The translations under genes and the position numbers were made by a program. From Flavobacteriaceae bacterium CRH (lineage in GTDB: Bacteria; Bacteroidota; Bacteroidia; Flavobacteriales; Flavobacteriaceae), in NCBI GenBank assembly GCA_001507425.1, contig LMAJ01000003.1:124001-188000 (forward strand): a DNA stretch of 64,000 bases, given 5' to 3'. Shown here one piece after another: positions 22,647 through 30,690 of this stretch. The notes beneath the pieces are model-generated. The model made no database searches and was not told the origin of the DNA. It was given only the letters and a program-made list of their open reading frames with translations. How positions within the stretch are numbered: the first letter of the stretch is position 1; every line of letters starts with the position of its first letter.

Positions 22647-22868
22647 ATCACTATAAATAAACATTGGTCGTTTTTTGACTTAAAAACGGTATAAAAACAA
22701 AAATAAATTTTTAGAAGGTATTTTTTACAAAATTACTGTTTAGGCCAGCAATACGTTACATCAACGATAATTTCATTAATTCTGGATTGGTTTTAGTTAA
22801 TTTGAGTTTTTAAATCAAAATAAAAACATAAATAAACTAATATATAGTAGATTAGAGAAAAATAAGAC

Positions 22869-22876
22869 TACATTTG
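22869..22876 (+). promoter_or_regulatory. Promoter -7 box of the RRM gene
   Basis: TACATTTG matches TAnnTTTG, 24 bp before the ATG at 22901. No -33 TTG is at the standard spacing. Confidence 0.45.
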
Positions 22877-22900
22877 CTACATTATTATAAATAAGTACAT

Positions 22901-23260
22901 ATGAACATTTTTGTTGGAAGCCTTCCATTCAGTATTGAGGAAGCAGATTTAAGAGAGTCTTTCGAGGCTTACGGAGCAGTAGATTCAGTTAAAATTATTA
23001 CAGATAAATTTACTGGAAGAAGCAAAGGTTTTGGTTTCGTAGAGATGCCAAACGATGCGGAAGCTCAAAAAGCAATTGATGAATTGAACGGAGCTACTGT
23101 TCAAGGTCGTGCAATTGTAGTTAATAAATCTGAACCGAAACCTGAAGGTGAAAGAAGAAGCTTTAACAATAACAGCCGTGGTGGAGATTCACGCGGAGGT
23201 TATGGTGGAGGAAACAGCCGTGGTGGAAATGACCGTGGTGGTAACAGAGGAGGATATTAA
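22901..23260 (+). CDS. Glycine-rich RRM RNA-binding protein
   Basis: 119 residues. One RNA recognition motif (1-80) has RNP2 IFVGSLPF and RNP1 KGFGFVEM with the aromatic residues that stack on RNA bases. The C-terminus is an RGG/Gly-rich tail (SRGGYGGGN-like repeats). Such single-RRM proteins in Bacteroidetes and cyanobacteria bind RNA and are often cold-induced; regulation is not shown here. It has its own promoter and a strong terminator. Confidence 0.92.
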   Translation: MNIFVGSLPFSIEEADLRESFEAYGAVDSVKIITDKFTGRSKGFGFVEMPNDAEAQKAIDELNGATVQGRAIVVNKSEPKPEGERRSFNNNSRGGDSRGGYGGGNSRGGNDRGGNRGGY

Positions 23261-23280
23261 TATTTTTTTCTAAATATATA

Positions 23281-23313
23281 AAAGGGATCAACGCAAGTTG
23301 ATCCCTTTTTTTA
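23281..23313 (+). terminator. Terminator of the RRM gene
   Basis: AAAGGGATCAAC and GTTGATCCCTTT form a perfect 12-bp stem with a GCAA tetraloop (23293-23296), followed by a T run. Confidence 0.92.
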
Positions 23314-23334
23314 TGTAAAATTTTGTTTAAAGCT

Positions 23335-23404
23335 TCAGGTTTATTTTGTTTCACGTTTCAACAACCTGAAACTTGAAACAAAATAAACCTGAAACAAAAT
23401 AAAC
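23335..23404. repeat. CTGAAAC/GTTTCAGG-type inverted repeat
   Basis: GTTTATTTTGTTTCA (23339-23353) is inverted at 23374-23388 and repeated directly at 23390-23404, reaching the leuB stop codon. A related block with the same GTTTCAGG words lies at 56621-56681. Confidence 0.8.
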
Positions 23405-24465
23405 TATAGATTCTCCACAAGCCAATCACCAACTTCGCTGGTTTTGTAAGCTTTAGATCCTTTTGTGGCTAAATCTTCGGTAACAATTCTTTCTTCTAAA
23501 GATTTGTTTACGACTGCTCTGATCGCTTCAGCTTCATCTTTTAAACCAAAAGCATCTTCGAACATCATTGCTGCAGATAATATAGTCGCCAAAGGATTAG
23601 CAATATTTAATCCGGTTGCCTGTGGGTAAGATCCGTGAATTGGTTCGTATAATGAAGTATGTTCTCCAACAGAAGCTGAAGGCATTAATCCCATTGATCC
23701 TGAAATGACAGAAGCTTCATCTGTTAAGATATCTCCAAATAAATTTTCAGTAATCAAAACATCATAAGAGTTTGGCCATTGAACCAAACGCATTGCAACT
23801 GCATCAACAAATTCGTAAGAAACCGTAACTTCCGGATACTCTTTTTCCATTGCCTGAACTGTTTCTCTCCATAAACGTGAAGTTTCCAAAACGTTTGCTT
23901 TATCAACGCAGCATAATTTTTTGCTACGAGTCATGGCTAATTCAAAACCTTTTTTAGCCAAACGCTGCACTTCTGCACGTGTATAAACACAATTGTCAAA
24001 AGCAGTTTCTCCGCCGTCTCTTCTTCCTTTTTCTCCAAAATAGATTCCGCCAGTTAATTCTCTTAAGAAAACCAAATCAGTTCCTTCGATTCTTTCTCTT
24101 TTTAAAGGAGAATTATCAATTAAAGAAGGAAATGTAAAAGTTGGGCGCACGTTAGCAAACAATCCTAATTTTTTACGCATCAACAACAAACCTTGCTCCG
24201 GACGAACTGGTGCACTTGGATCATTATCGTATTTTGGATGTCCGATTGCTCCAAATAAAACAGCATCAGCTTTCATGCAAACTTCGTGCGTTTCATCAGG
24301 ATAAGGAACTCCAACAGCATCAATCGCTGCCGCTCCGGTAAGAGCAGGTGTCCATGTTATTTCGTGATTGAATTTTTTTGCAATAGCATCAGATACTTTT
24401 ACAGCTTCATTAATTACCTCAGGACCAATTCCGTCTCCTGCTAAAAGGGCTATATTAAATTTCAT
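23404..24465 (-). CDS. leuB: 3-isopropylmalate dehydrogenase
   Basis: 353 residues, normal length. The start NIALLAGDGIGPEV, the substrate arginines in LLLMRKKLGLFANVRP and the metal-binding aspartates (FGDILTDEASV) identify a LeuB/decarboxylating dehydrogenase. It oxidises 3-isopropylmalate for leucine, and the same enzyme can act on 3-methylmalate in the citramalate route to isoleucine. Last gene of a leuC-leuD-synthase-leuB set on the minus strand. Confidence 0.94.
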   Translation of the reverse strand: MKFNIALLAGDGIGPEVINEAVKVSDAIAKKFNHEITWTPALTGAAAIDAVGVPYPDETHEVCMKADAVLFGAIGHPKYDNDPSAPVRPEQGLLLMRKKLGLFANVRPTFTFPSLIDNSPLKRERIEGTDLVFLRELTGGIYFGEKGRRDGGETAFDNCVYTRAEVQRLAKKGFELAMTRSKKLCCVDKANVLETSRLWRETVQAMEKEYPEVTVSYEFVDAVAMRLVQWPNSYDVLITENLFGDILTDEASVISGSMGLMPSASVGEHTSLYEPIHGSYPQATGLNIANPLATILSAAMMFEDAFGLKDEAEAIRAVVNKSLEERIVTEDLATKGSKAYKTSEVGDWLVENL

Positions 24466-24480
24466 ATTTTATTTTTTAAA

Positions 24481-24624
24481 AAGGTTCTAAGATTCTGAGT
24501 TGCTAAGATTCTAAGGTTTTTATTCTTATTGGCTTAGTTTTATTTTTAAAGGACCTGAGTTACTAGATGCTAAGCTCAAAGAAAAAATCTTAGCAACTTA
24601 GAATCTTAGTAACTTAGTTCCTTA
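24481..24624. repeat. TTCTAAGATTCT-type inverted repeat
   Basis: TTCTAAGATTCTGAGTTGCT (from 24485) is inverted at 24587-24610 (AATCTTAGCAACTTAGAATC). The block fills the whole gap between leuB and the synthase gene, touching the latter's stop codon. Confidence 0.8.
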
Positions 24625-26142
24625 GGCTATTACATTCAACATCTTCTGCGTTGCAATAATTGCTGCAACGGTTTGATCTGAATCTAATCCGCGGGTTTTA
24701 AATTCTTTTCCGTTGTTTACCCATGTTATAATCGTTTCGCATAAAGCGTCTGAGCTACTTCCGGGTGGAATTCTCACGGCATAATCAATCAATTTTGGAA
24801 GCGTTAGTTTTTTGCTTTTGTAAATTTTAGATAATGCATTCATGAAAGCATCAAACTGACCGTCGCCCTGCGCATTTTCTTCGATGATTTCATCATCAAT
24901 TTTTAATAGCAAAGTAGTTGAAGGGCGCATTCCTTTTGAATGCATTAATACATAAGATTCTATGGTAATTTTATCTTCATAAGTATGACTGTCCAAAACA
25001 TCTGAAATAATGTATGGAAGATCTTCCTTAGTAACAGTTTCTTTTTTATCGCCCAATTCGATGATTCTTTGGGTAACCAATTTCAAATCTTCCTGGTTTA
25101 ATTTTAAACCTAATTCCTGAAGATTTTTTTCGATATTAGCTTTTCCCGAAGTTTTTCCGAGAGCATATTTTCGTTTTCTCCCAAAGCGTTCCGGAAGCAA
25201 ATCATTAAAATATAAATTGTTTTTGTTGTCGCCGTCGGCGTGAATTCCTGCGGTTTGTGTAAAAACATTATCGCCAACAATGGGTTTGTTGGCCGGAATT
25301 CTATATCCGGTAAAAGTCTCCACTAACTTACTTACAGTATAAAGAGAAGTTTCTTTTATATTGATGCTAACTTCAGGTAAATAATCGTTTATCACGGCAA
25401 CCGTACTTTCAAGCGGTGCATTTCCGGCACGTTCTCCCATTCCGTTTACCGTTACGTGAAGTCCGTTTATACCGGCTTTTATAGCTTCCATGACATTAGC
25501 GATACTTAAATCGTAATCGTTATGAGCGTGAAAATCAAAATGAATTTGCGGATATTTTGCTCTGATTTTAGAAATAAATTCAAAGGTTTGAGACGGAATT
25601 AAAACGCCTAAAGTATCAGGAAGTAAGATTCTTTTAACAGGCTGCGTTGCTAAAAAATCCAGAAATTGAAAAACATATTCAGGAGAATTTCGCATTCCGT
25701 TGCTCCAGTCTTCCAGATAAACATTGGTTTCAATATTATTTTCTTTCGCTAATGCGATGATTTGAGCAATTTCAGAAAAGTGCTGCTCAGGCGTTTTTTT
25801 TAATTGATGCGTTAAGTGGTTCATTGAACCTTTAGTCAACAAATTCTGAACTTTGGCACCGGCTTTTTTCATCCATTCGATGGAAACACCACCGTCAACA
25901 AATGAAAGTACTTCGATTCTGTGAATATATCCTCTTTCTTCGGCCCAAGAAGTAATGCCTTTTACGGCTTGAAATTCTCCTTCGCTCACGCGTGCCGAAG
26001 CAATTTCGATTCTATCAATATTTAATTCCTCCAACAACAATTGTGCAATGGTCAGTTTTTCTGCAGCAGAAAAAGATACTCCGGAGGTTTGTTCACCATC
26101 ACGAAGCGTCGTATCCATTATTTCAATTTTTCTTTTTTCCAT
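24622..26142 (-). CDS. cimA: (R)-citramalate synthase, Leptospira type (alternative: 2-isopropylmalate synthase)
   Basis: 506 residues with a DRE-TIM metallolyase barrel (MDTTLRDGEQTSGVSFS) and a C-terminal LeuA allosteric domain (about 385-506). Motifs such as NVYLEDWSNG, ILLPDTLGVL and FHAHNDYDLS follow the Leptospira interrogans citramalate synthase as I remember it. Leu79, Leu102 and Tyr142 align with that enzyme's pyruvate-pocket residues Leu81, Leu104 and Tyr144. It would condense acetyl-CoA with pyruvate, the first step of a threonine-independent isoleucine route that then uses LeuCD and LeuB, encoded alongside. An automated pipeline would probably call it 2-isopropylmalate synthase. 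The alignment is from memory. Confidence 0.72.
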   Translation of the reverse strand: MEKRKIEIMDTTLRDGEQTSGVSFSAAEKLTIAQLLLEELNIDRIEIASARVSEGEFQAVKGITSWAEERGYIHRIEVLSFVDGGVSIEWMKKAGAKVQNLLTKGSMNHLTHQLKKTPEQHFSEIAQIIALAKENNIETNVYLEDWSNGMRNSPEYVFQFLDFLATQPVKRILLPDTLGVLIPSQTFEFISKIRAKYPQIHFDFHAHNDYDLSIANVMEAIKAGINGLHVTVNGMGERAGNAPLESTVAVINDYLPEVSINIKETSLYTVSKLVETFTGYRIPANKPIVGDNVFTQTAGIHADGDNKNNLYFNDLLPERFGRKRKYALGKTSGKANIEKNLQELGLKLNQEDLKLVTQRIIELGDKKETVTKEDLPYIISDVLDSHTYEDKITIESYVLMHSKGMRPSTTLLLKIDDEIIEENAQGDGQFDAFMNALSKIYKSKKLTLPKLIDYAVRIPPGSSSDALCETIITWVNNGKEFKTRGLDSDQTVAAIIATQKMLNVIA

Positions 26143-26188
26143 TGATAATCTATATTTCTAACTTTACTGATAAACAGTTTCTAATTCG

Positions 26189-26311
26189 ACGCAGATTTTA
26201 CTGATTCGCTATCGCGAAGACACGGATTGACACAGATTTTTCACTTTAGCTAAAAAATAAAATCAGTTTTTTTCGGCGTCTTCGCGATAGCGAATCCGTA
26301 AAATCTGCGTT
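26189..26311. repeat. ACGCAGATTTT inverted repeat
   Basis: The left arm from 26189 (ACGCAGATTTTACTGATTCG) continues through CTATCGCGAAGAC. The right arm (26275-26311) is its near-complete inverse complement. It belongs to the same ACGCAGATTTTGCAGATT family found at 37671, 44523, 59446 and 61501. Confidence 0.85.
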
Positions 26312-26336
26312 CTATGTTTTCTCATTTAATTTAGAA

Positions 26337-26369
26337 AGACCCGACTGGTTTTTGAAACCTGTCGGGTCT
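26337..26369. terminator. Hairpin after leuD
   Basis: AGACCCGAC (26337-26345) pairs with GTCGGGTCT (26361-26369). It lies just after leuD on the minus strand and may end or attenuate the transcript before the synthase gene. The T tract is poor. Confidence 0.55.
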
Positions 26370-26392
26370 AATATCCTGAATGAGATTTCTTT

Positions 26393-26989
26393 TTAGTAAG
26401 GAAGTTTATCGGCGAAAGCCACAATATCTTCCTTGATATTTTGTAAATAATCAATGTCATCAAAGCCATTAATCATATTGTTCTTTTTGTATCCGTTAAT
26501 TGCAAAAGATTCTTGTTGACCAGTTGCCAATAAAGTAATCGTTTGGTTTGGCAAGTTGATTTCCAATTCTGTTTTAGGATCAGCTTCAATGGCGCTAAAA
26601 ATCGTATCAGCAAATTCCGGGCTAACCTGAACTGGCAAAACACCAATATTTAAACAGTTTCCTTTAAAGATATCAGCAAAGAAACTAGAAACTACAGCTC
26701 TAAAACCATAATCGTAAACTGCCCATGCAGCATGTTCTCTTGAAGATCCTGACCCGAAGTTTTTTCCTCCAACCAGAATTTTTCCGCTATAAGTTGAATC
26801 GTTTAAAACGAAATCAGCTTTTGGAGAATCGTCTCCGTTATATCTCCAGTCTCTAAAAAGATTATCTCCAAAACCTTCACGTTTTGTAGCTTTCAGGAAA
26901 CGAGCCGGAATAATTTGATCTGTATCTACGTTTTCAATTGGCAGCGGCACTGCGCTGCTGGTAAGTATATTAAATTTATCGTATGCCAT
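26393..26989 (-). CDS. leuD: 3-isopropylmalate dehydratase small subunit
   Basis: 198 residues. The swivelling-domain hallmarks [13 protein letters not shown] and [14 protein letters not shown] (about 74-87) are intact. It pairs with LeuC to isomerise 2- to 3-isopropylmalate, and can serve citramalate to 3-methylmalate conversion. Between leuC and the synthase gene, each gap being filled by repeat DNA. Confidence 0.94.
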   Translation of the reverse strand: MAYDKFNILTSSAVPLPIENVDTDQIIPARFLKATKREGFGDNLFRDWRYNGDDSPKADFVLNDSTYSGKILVGGKNFGSGSSREHAAWAVYDYGFRAVVSSFFADIFKGNCLNIGVLPVQVSPEFADTIFSAIEADPKTELEINLPNQTITLLATGQQESFAINGYKKNNMINGFDDIDYLQNIKEDIVAFADKLPY

Positions 26990-27000
26990 TTTTTGGAATT

Positions 27001-27166
27001 TTAGATTTTAGGATTTTAGGATTTTAGATTTTCTTTTGAAAACTTAAAATTTAGAACCTAAAAATGTTTGGTAATTAAATAATGTAAATCAATTTTTGTT
27101 TGAAAATGTTTAGATAGAAGATTACACAAAGTGAAAATCTAAAATCTAAAATCTTCAATCTAAAAT
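27001..27166. repeat. TTAGGATTTTAGATTTT inverted repeat
   Basis: The arm TTAGATTTTAGGATTTTAGG (27001-27020) continues with similar words and is answered by AAAATCTAAAATCTAAAATC (27134-27153) next to the leuC stop. A related palindrome is at 51831-51896. Confidence 0.75.
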
Positions 27167-28554
27167 AACTCTCTTGGGTCTGTTAGTTTTCCTGTAACAG
27201 CAGCTGCAGCAGCCATAATCGGACTTGCAAGAAGCGTTCTTGAACCAGGACCCTGACGACCTTCAAAGTTTCTGTTTGATGTACTTACTGCATATTTTCC
27301 GGCAGGAACTTTATCATCGTTCATAGCCAAACAAGCAGAACAACCCGGCTGACGTAATACAAAACCAGCTTCGGTCAAAATATCTAAAATACCTTCTTCT
27401 TTAATCTGAGCTTCAACAACGTGAGAACCCGGAACTAACCAAGCGGTAACATTATCTGCCTTTTTTCTTCCTTTTACAATTTCGGCGAAAGCCCTGAAAT
27501 CTTCAATACGCCCGTTGGTACAACTTCCTAAGAAAACATAATCAATTGGTTTTCCAATCATTACATCATCTTCCTGAAAGCCCATATAAGCTAACGATTT
27601 TTTATAAGTTTCCTCACCGCCTTCAACCTGATTGGCATTCGGAATATGTTTTGAGATACCAATTCCCATTCCAGGGTTAGTACCATAAGTAATCATTGGT
27701 TCAATATCTGAAGCGTTGATGTTTAATTCGGCATCAAAAACAGCATCAGCATCCGTTTTTAGCGTTTTCCAGTATTCTACTGCTTTAGTCCAGGCTTCGC
27801 CTTTTGGAGCATATAATCTTCCTTCAAGAAAATCAAACGTTTTTTGGTCAGGAGCAATCATTCCACCACGAGCACCCATTTCGATACTTAGGTTACAAAC
27901 CGTCATACGACCTTCCATCGTCATATTTTCGAAAACATCTCCGGCGTACTCCACAAAATAACCTGTTCCTCCAGAAGTCGTTAATTGAGCAATAATATAA
28001 AGTGCAACGTCTTTTGGACCAACACCTTTACTCAATTGACCATTTACGTTGATACGCATTTTCTTTGGTTTTGGCTGCATGATACATTGCGTAGAAAGTA
28101 CCATTTCAACCTCAGAAGTTCCGATACCAAAAGCAATAGCTCCAAAAGCACCGTGAGTAGATGTATGTGAATCTCCACAAACAATAGTAGCACCTGGCAA
28201 AGTAATTCCGTTTTCAGGACCAACAACGTGCACAATTCCATTTTTAATATGACCTAAACCCCAGTGCGAAATACCGTATTCGGCAGCATTATCTTCAAGT
28301 GCTTTAAGCTGATTTGCAGATAAAGCATCTTCAACTGGTAAATGTTGGTTTATGGTTGGTGTATTGTGATCTGCAGTTGCAAAAGTTCGTTCAGGGTATA
28401 AAACCTTCACGTCTCTGGCTTTTAATCCTAAAAAAGCAACAGGACTCGTAACTTCATGAATGAAATGACGATCAATAAAAAACACATCTGGTCCATCTTC
28501 AATTTTACGCACTACATGTGAATCCCATACTTTGTCAAATAATGTCTTACTCAT
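27160..28554 (-). CDS. leuC: 3-isopropylmalate dehydratase large subunit
   Basis: 464 residues, aconitase superfamily. The [4Fe-4S] cluster ligands appear in [13 protein letters not shown] (about 342-354) and [10 protein letters not shown] (about 404-413). Substrate-binding [15 protein letters not shown] is present. First gene of the minus-strand operon leuC-leuD-cimA-leuB, with a consensus promoter 66-95 bp upstream. Confidence 0.95.
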   Translation of the reverse strand: MSKTLFDKVWDSHVVRKIEDGPDVFFIDRHFIHEVTSPVAFLGLKARDVKVLYPERTFATADHNTPTINQHLPVEDALSANQLKALEDNAAEYGISHWGLGHIKNGIVHVVGPENGITLPGATIVCGDSHTSTHGAFGAIAFGIGTSEVEMVLSTQCIMQPKPKKMRINVNGQLSKGVGPKDVALYIIAQLTTSGGTGYFVEYAGDVFENMTMEGRMTVCNLSIEMGARGGMIAPDQKTFDFLEGRLYAPKGEAWTKAVEYWKTLKTDADAVFDAELNINASDIEPMITYGTNPGMGIGISKHIPNANQVEGGEETYKKSLAYMGFQEDDVMIGKPIDYVFLGSCTNGRIEDFRAFAEIVKGRKKADNVTAWLVPGSHVVEAQIKEEGILDILTEAGFVLRQPGCSACLAMNDDKVPAGKYAVSTSNRNFEGRQGPGSRTLLASPIMAAAAAVTGKLTDPRELF

Positions 28555-29119
28555 TTTTTATTTTTTTTAATTGTAATTCTGTAACCAAAGCAATTTCCTG
28601 CTTATTTATATTAGCAAAACAAAAGTAAAAAAAGATACAAAAGCGTCAATTTCAATATTTCATTATATACGATACCCAAACTAAAATACAAATTACATTT
28701 TGCATTTTGCAAGATCAATTTTGGTTTTAAAATGAAGGAAAAATTGCTTTTACTTTTCTTTTTCTATGTAAATTTATTTGCGATGCTTTTATTTTTAATA
28801 GTTGGCAAATTTATCTTAAAATTGACACAAAACATGGTGTTTACTTTGAAAATATGTAACAAAACAAATGAAAATAGTAATAATTGATATTTTTCATTTC
28901 TTTGTGACATGGATGAATTATTGATTTTGGAATGCTTTTAAATAGGCTTTTTGTTCGTTATTTAGACTCAATAAAGCATCAAAATACTACGACATCCAAG
29001 AAGTGTATTTTTATCAAATTTTATTAGTTTTTAAAGAAAAAATGAACTTATCTGAAAAAGTTTTTTTCCAACGGATATTTTGATCAGATAGTTTTAAGGT
29101 AGCTTTTTCTATTTTAAGT
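28555..29119. other. 565-bp gap upstream of leuC
   Basis: Besides the leuC promoter, one short plus-strand ORF at 28732-28887 could code 51 residues starting MKEKLLLLFFFYV, strongly hydrophobic. The A/T bias makes chance likely and no ribosome-binding or promoter signal supports it. On the minus strand a 22-codon fragment ending NEQKAYLKAFQNQ, near 28910-28980, looks coding-like but is preceded by a stop. Nothing else is recognised. Confidence 0.5.
28620..28649 (-). promoter_or_regulatory. Promoter of the leuC operon
   Basis: The minus strand reads TTG (28647-28649), 19 bp, TACTTTTG (28620-28627), an exact fit to the Bacteroidetes TTG-N19-TAnnTTTG form. The predicted leader of about 58 nt has no leucine- or isoleucine-rich reading frame, so no attenuator is visible. 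Confidence 0.7.
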
Positions 29120-29878
29120 TTATAGAGAGAGAAGAGGAAAACCAAAATCCATTCTATATGTTTTAATTTGAATTTCATTTCCGATGAAATTTACTTGATA
29201 TATTCGCGAGGATTTTTCATCAAAGTAACAATTAGAATAAATAGGATTTTCAGGATCCCATTGTTTTTTCATTAATTCGTAGTTTTTGTGAATTCTTATT
29301 TTTGCATCATCAGAATCCTCATATGGAAGATCAGAATTTGGGCGAAATGTTCTATAAATCATTACAGAATCTTTTTCCTGAATGTTTTTGCAGTTCAAAA
29401 CAGAAGTCAATAATTCATTCATAATCAAGTATTGTTTAATTCCCTTTTTTCGATCAGTGTTAGGAATTAAAGTATTGATAGCACTATTAATTTCTTTTGA
29501 AAAAGTAGTTTTGATTTTAGGCACATCGGGTATTGGTTTGTCAAGAGGAAAATTCCAGAAATCTTTGTATTTGTTATTTAATAAAGGAAGTGCATAAACT
29601 TCATTTTTAGAATTGATAATAACAATGATTTGATTTTTATCAGGATATCCTTCCGGTTGTGAATAGAGCTGAATTTCAAAATTAAATTTTCCATTTCTAA
29701 TACTTTTTTCGAATGAAAATTTGCTTTTAGGGAGTTTTTTTCCCGCTTGAAGCTCTGGGAATTTTTCAGTCAACTCTTCTATAGAACGATCTATTTTTGA
29801 TTGGTTGCTTTGATCGCAGCCAAAGCAACAGAATAAGAGTAATAGAAAACCGGATATTTTAGGTAGTAGTTTCTTCAT
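29120..29878 (-). CDS. Uncharacterised lipoprotein
   Basis: 252 residues with a lipoprotein signal peptide ending CCFGC at about 21, followed by DQSNQSK. The rest is soluble and lysine-rich, with no family I can name; a recurring theme is strand-like segments (NFEIQLYSQPEGYPDKNQ, QVNFIGNEIQIKTYRM). It overlaps the upstream lipoprotein gene by 4 bp (ATGA), so the pair is coexpressed and probably functions together at the envelope. Confidence 0.7.
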   Translation of the reverse strand: MKKLLPKISGFLLLLFCCFGCDQSNQSKIDRSIEELTEKFPELQAGKKLPKSKFSFEKSIRNGKFNFEIQLYSQPEGYPDKNQIIVIINSKNEVYALPLLNNKYKDFWNFPLDKPIPDVPKIKTTFSKEINSAINTLIPNTDRKKGIKQYLIMNELLTSVLNCKNIQEKDSVMIYRTFRPNSDLPYEDSDDAKIRIHKNYELMKKQWDPENPIYSNCYFDEKSSRIYQVNFIGNEIQIKTYRMDFGFPLLSL

Positions 29879-30339
29879 TTTTCAAATGGATATTTTTCGG
29901 GATTGAATATTCTTTTTTGCTCAAAACTCCCAGGTCCGCCAATTACTTCGTTTTCTTTGGTTTTTATTAAAAAAATATAGTTTACAAATGGTTTTTCTTT
30001 TGATAAAGCTAAAAGTACAACAGCTTTATCATTGTAACTTATAATATCATAATTAAAATCTCCCCAAGTCATAATACTGTCTTTTGTTACAGACCACTTT
30101 TGTGAACTTTCCATTTCTGTCTTTGCATATTCAGAAAACTGGGTACTGTCTTGATCTTTATAATAGCGAACACTTAAATGGTCTTCTTTAAATCTGAAAT
30201 AGGTAAAAGTGCTTGAATTTGAAGTATAATAACGCCAATATTCGCCTGACTTTGTTTCTAGTGCTTTTTCTATAGGATTCTGTTGTGAACAGCCTGCAAA
30301 TACAATAATTAGTATTACGTAAAACTTATTTCTCATCAA
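29875..30339 (-). CDS. Uncharacterised small lipoprotein
   Basis: 154 residues. The signal peptide ends FAGCSQQNP (lipobox Cys about 16). The mature part reads like a small beta-sheet domain (YWRYYTSNSSTFTYFRFKED). No family recognised. A -7 box, TAAGTTTG on the minus strand (30376-30383), lies 36 bp upstream; no -33 is at usual spacing. First gene of the two-lipoprotein unit. Confidence 0.7.
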   Translation of the reverse strand: MMRNKFYVILIIVFAGCSQQNPIEKALETKSGEYWRYYTSNSSTFTYFRFKEDHLSVRYYKDQDSTQFSEYAKTEMESSQKWSVTKDSIMTWGDFNYDIISYNDKAVVLLALSKEKPFVNYIFLIKTKENEVIGGPGSFEQKRIFNPEKYPFEK

Positions 30340-30690
30340 ATTTTGAATTTAATTTTTGTTAGAAATGATTATTGTCAAACTTATAGTGTTAAAACGAATA
30401 AAGCTAATAATTTTGTCAAAATGATATATAAGTCTTTCTATTAATGTGAATTATATTTGAAACAAATATTTTATAAAAAAGTACTCAATAATGAAAAAAT
30501 AGATACAATTCTTAACAAATTCGCTCATTAAATTCTCCAAAAAAAAGCTTAAATTTGAACCTCCGCCATATTTTATTTGTCGTTTTTCATGGTGCACATA
30601 ATCAAGGATTTACAATAGTAAAAATTGGAATTTGGACACGAGCGAAAGCGAACTGGCGCAGCAATTTAAAAATTTGTCTTTTTACACACT
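30340..30690. other. 351-bp divergent gap between lipoproteins and dnaE
   Basis: Contains the minus-strand -7 box TAAGTTTG (30376-30383) and plus-strand boxes TATATTTG near 30446-30453 and TAAATTTG (30550-30557), either of which could serve dnaE. No ORF or RNA structure is supported. Confidence 0.55.

Larger units (their letters stand above)
22563..22900. other. 338-bp divergent intergenic region between rpsP and the RRM gene
   Basis: It holds the rpsP promoter at 22612-22646 and the RRM gene -7 box at 22869-22876. The middle part (22660-22860) is A/T-rich and shows no ORF or repeat that I can support. Confidence 0.7.

Noticed and set aside
28732..28887. 51-residue leucine-rich ORF as a leuC attenuator leader peptide
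   Set aside because: It lies on the strand opposite the leu operon and upstream of the operon's promoter, so it cannot be its leader.
28905..28985. 22-codon coding-like fragment (minus strand) as a pseudogene
   Set aside because: Too short, directly preceded by a stop, and no parent gene recognised; chance cannot be excluded.
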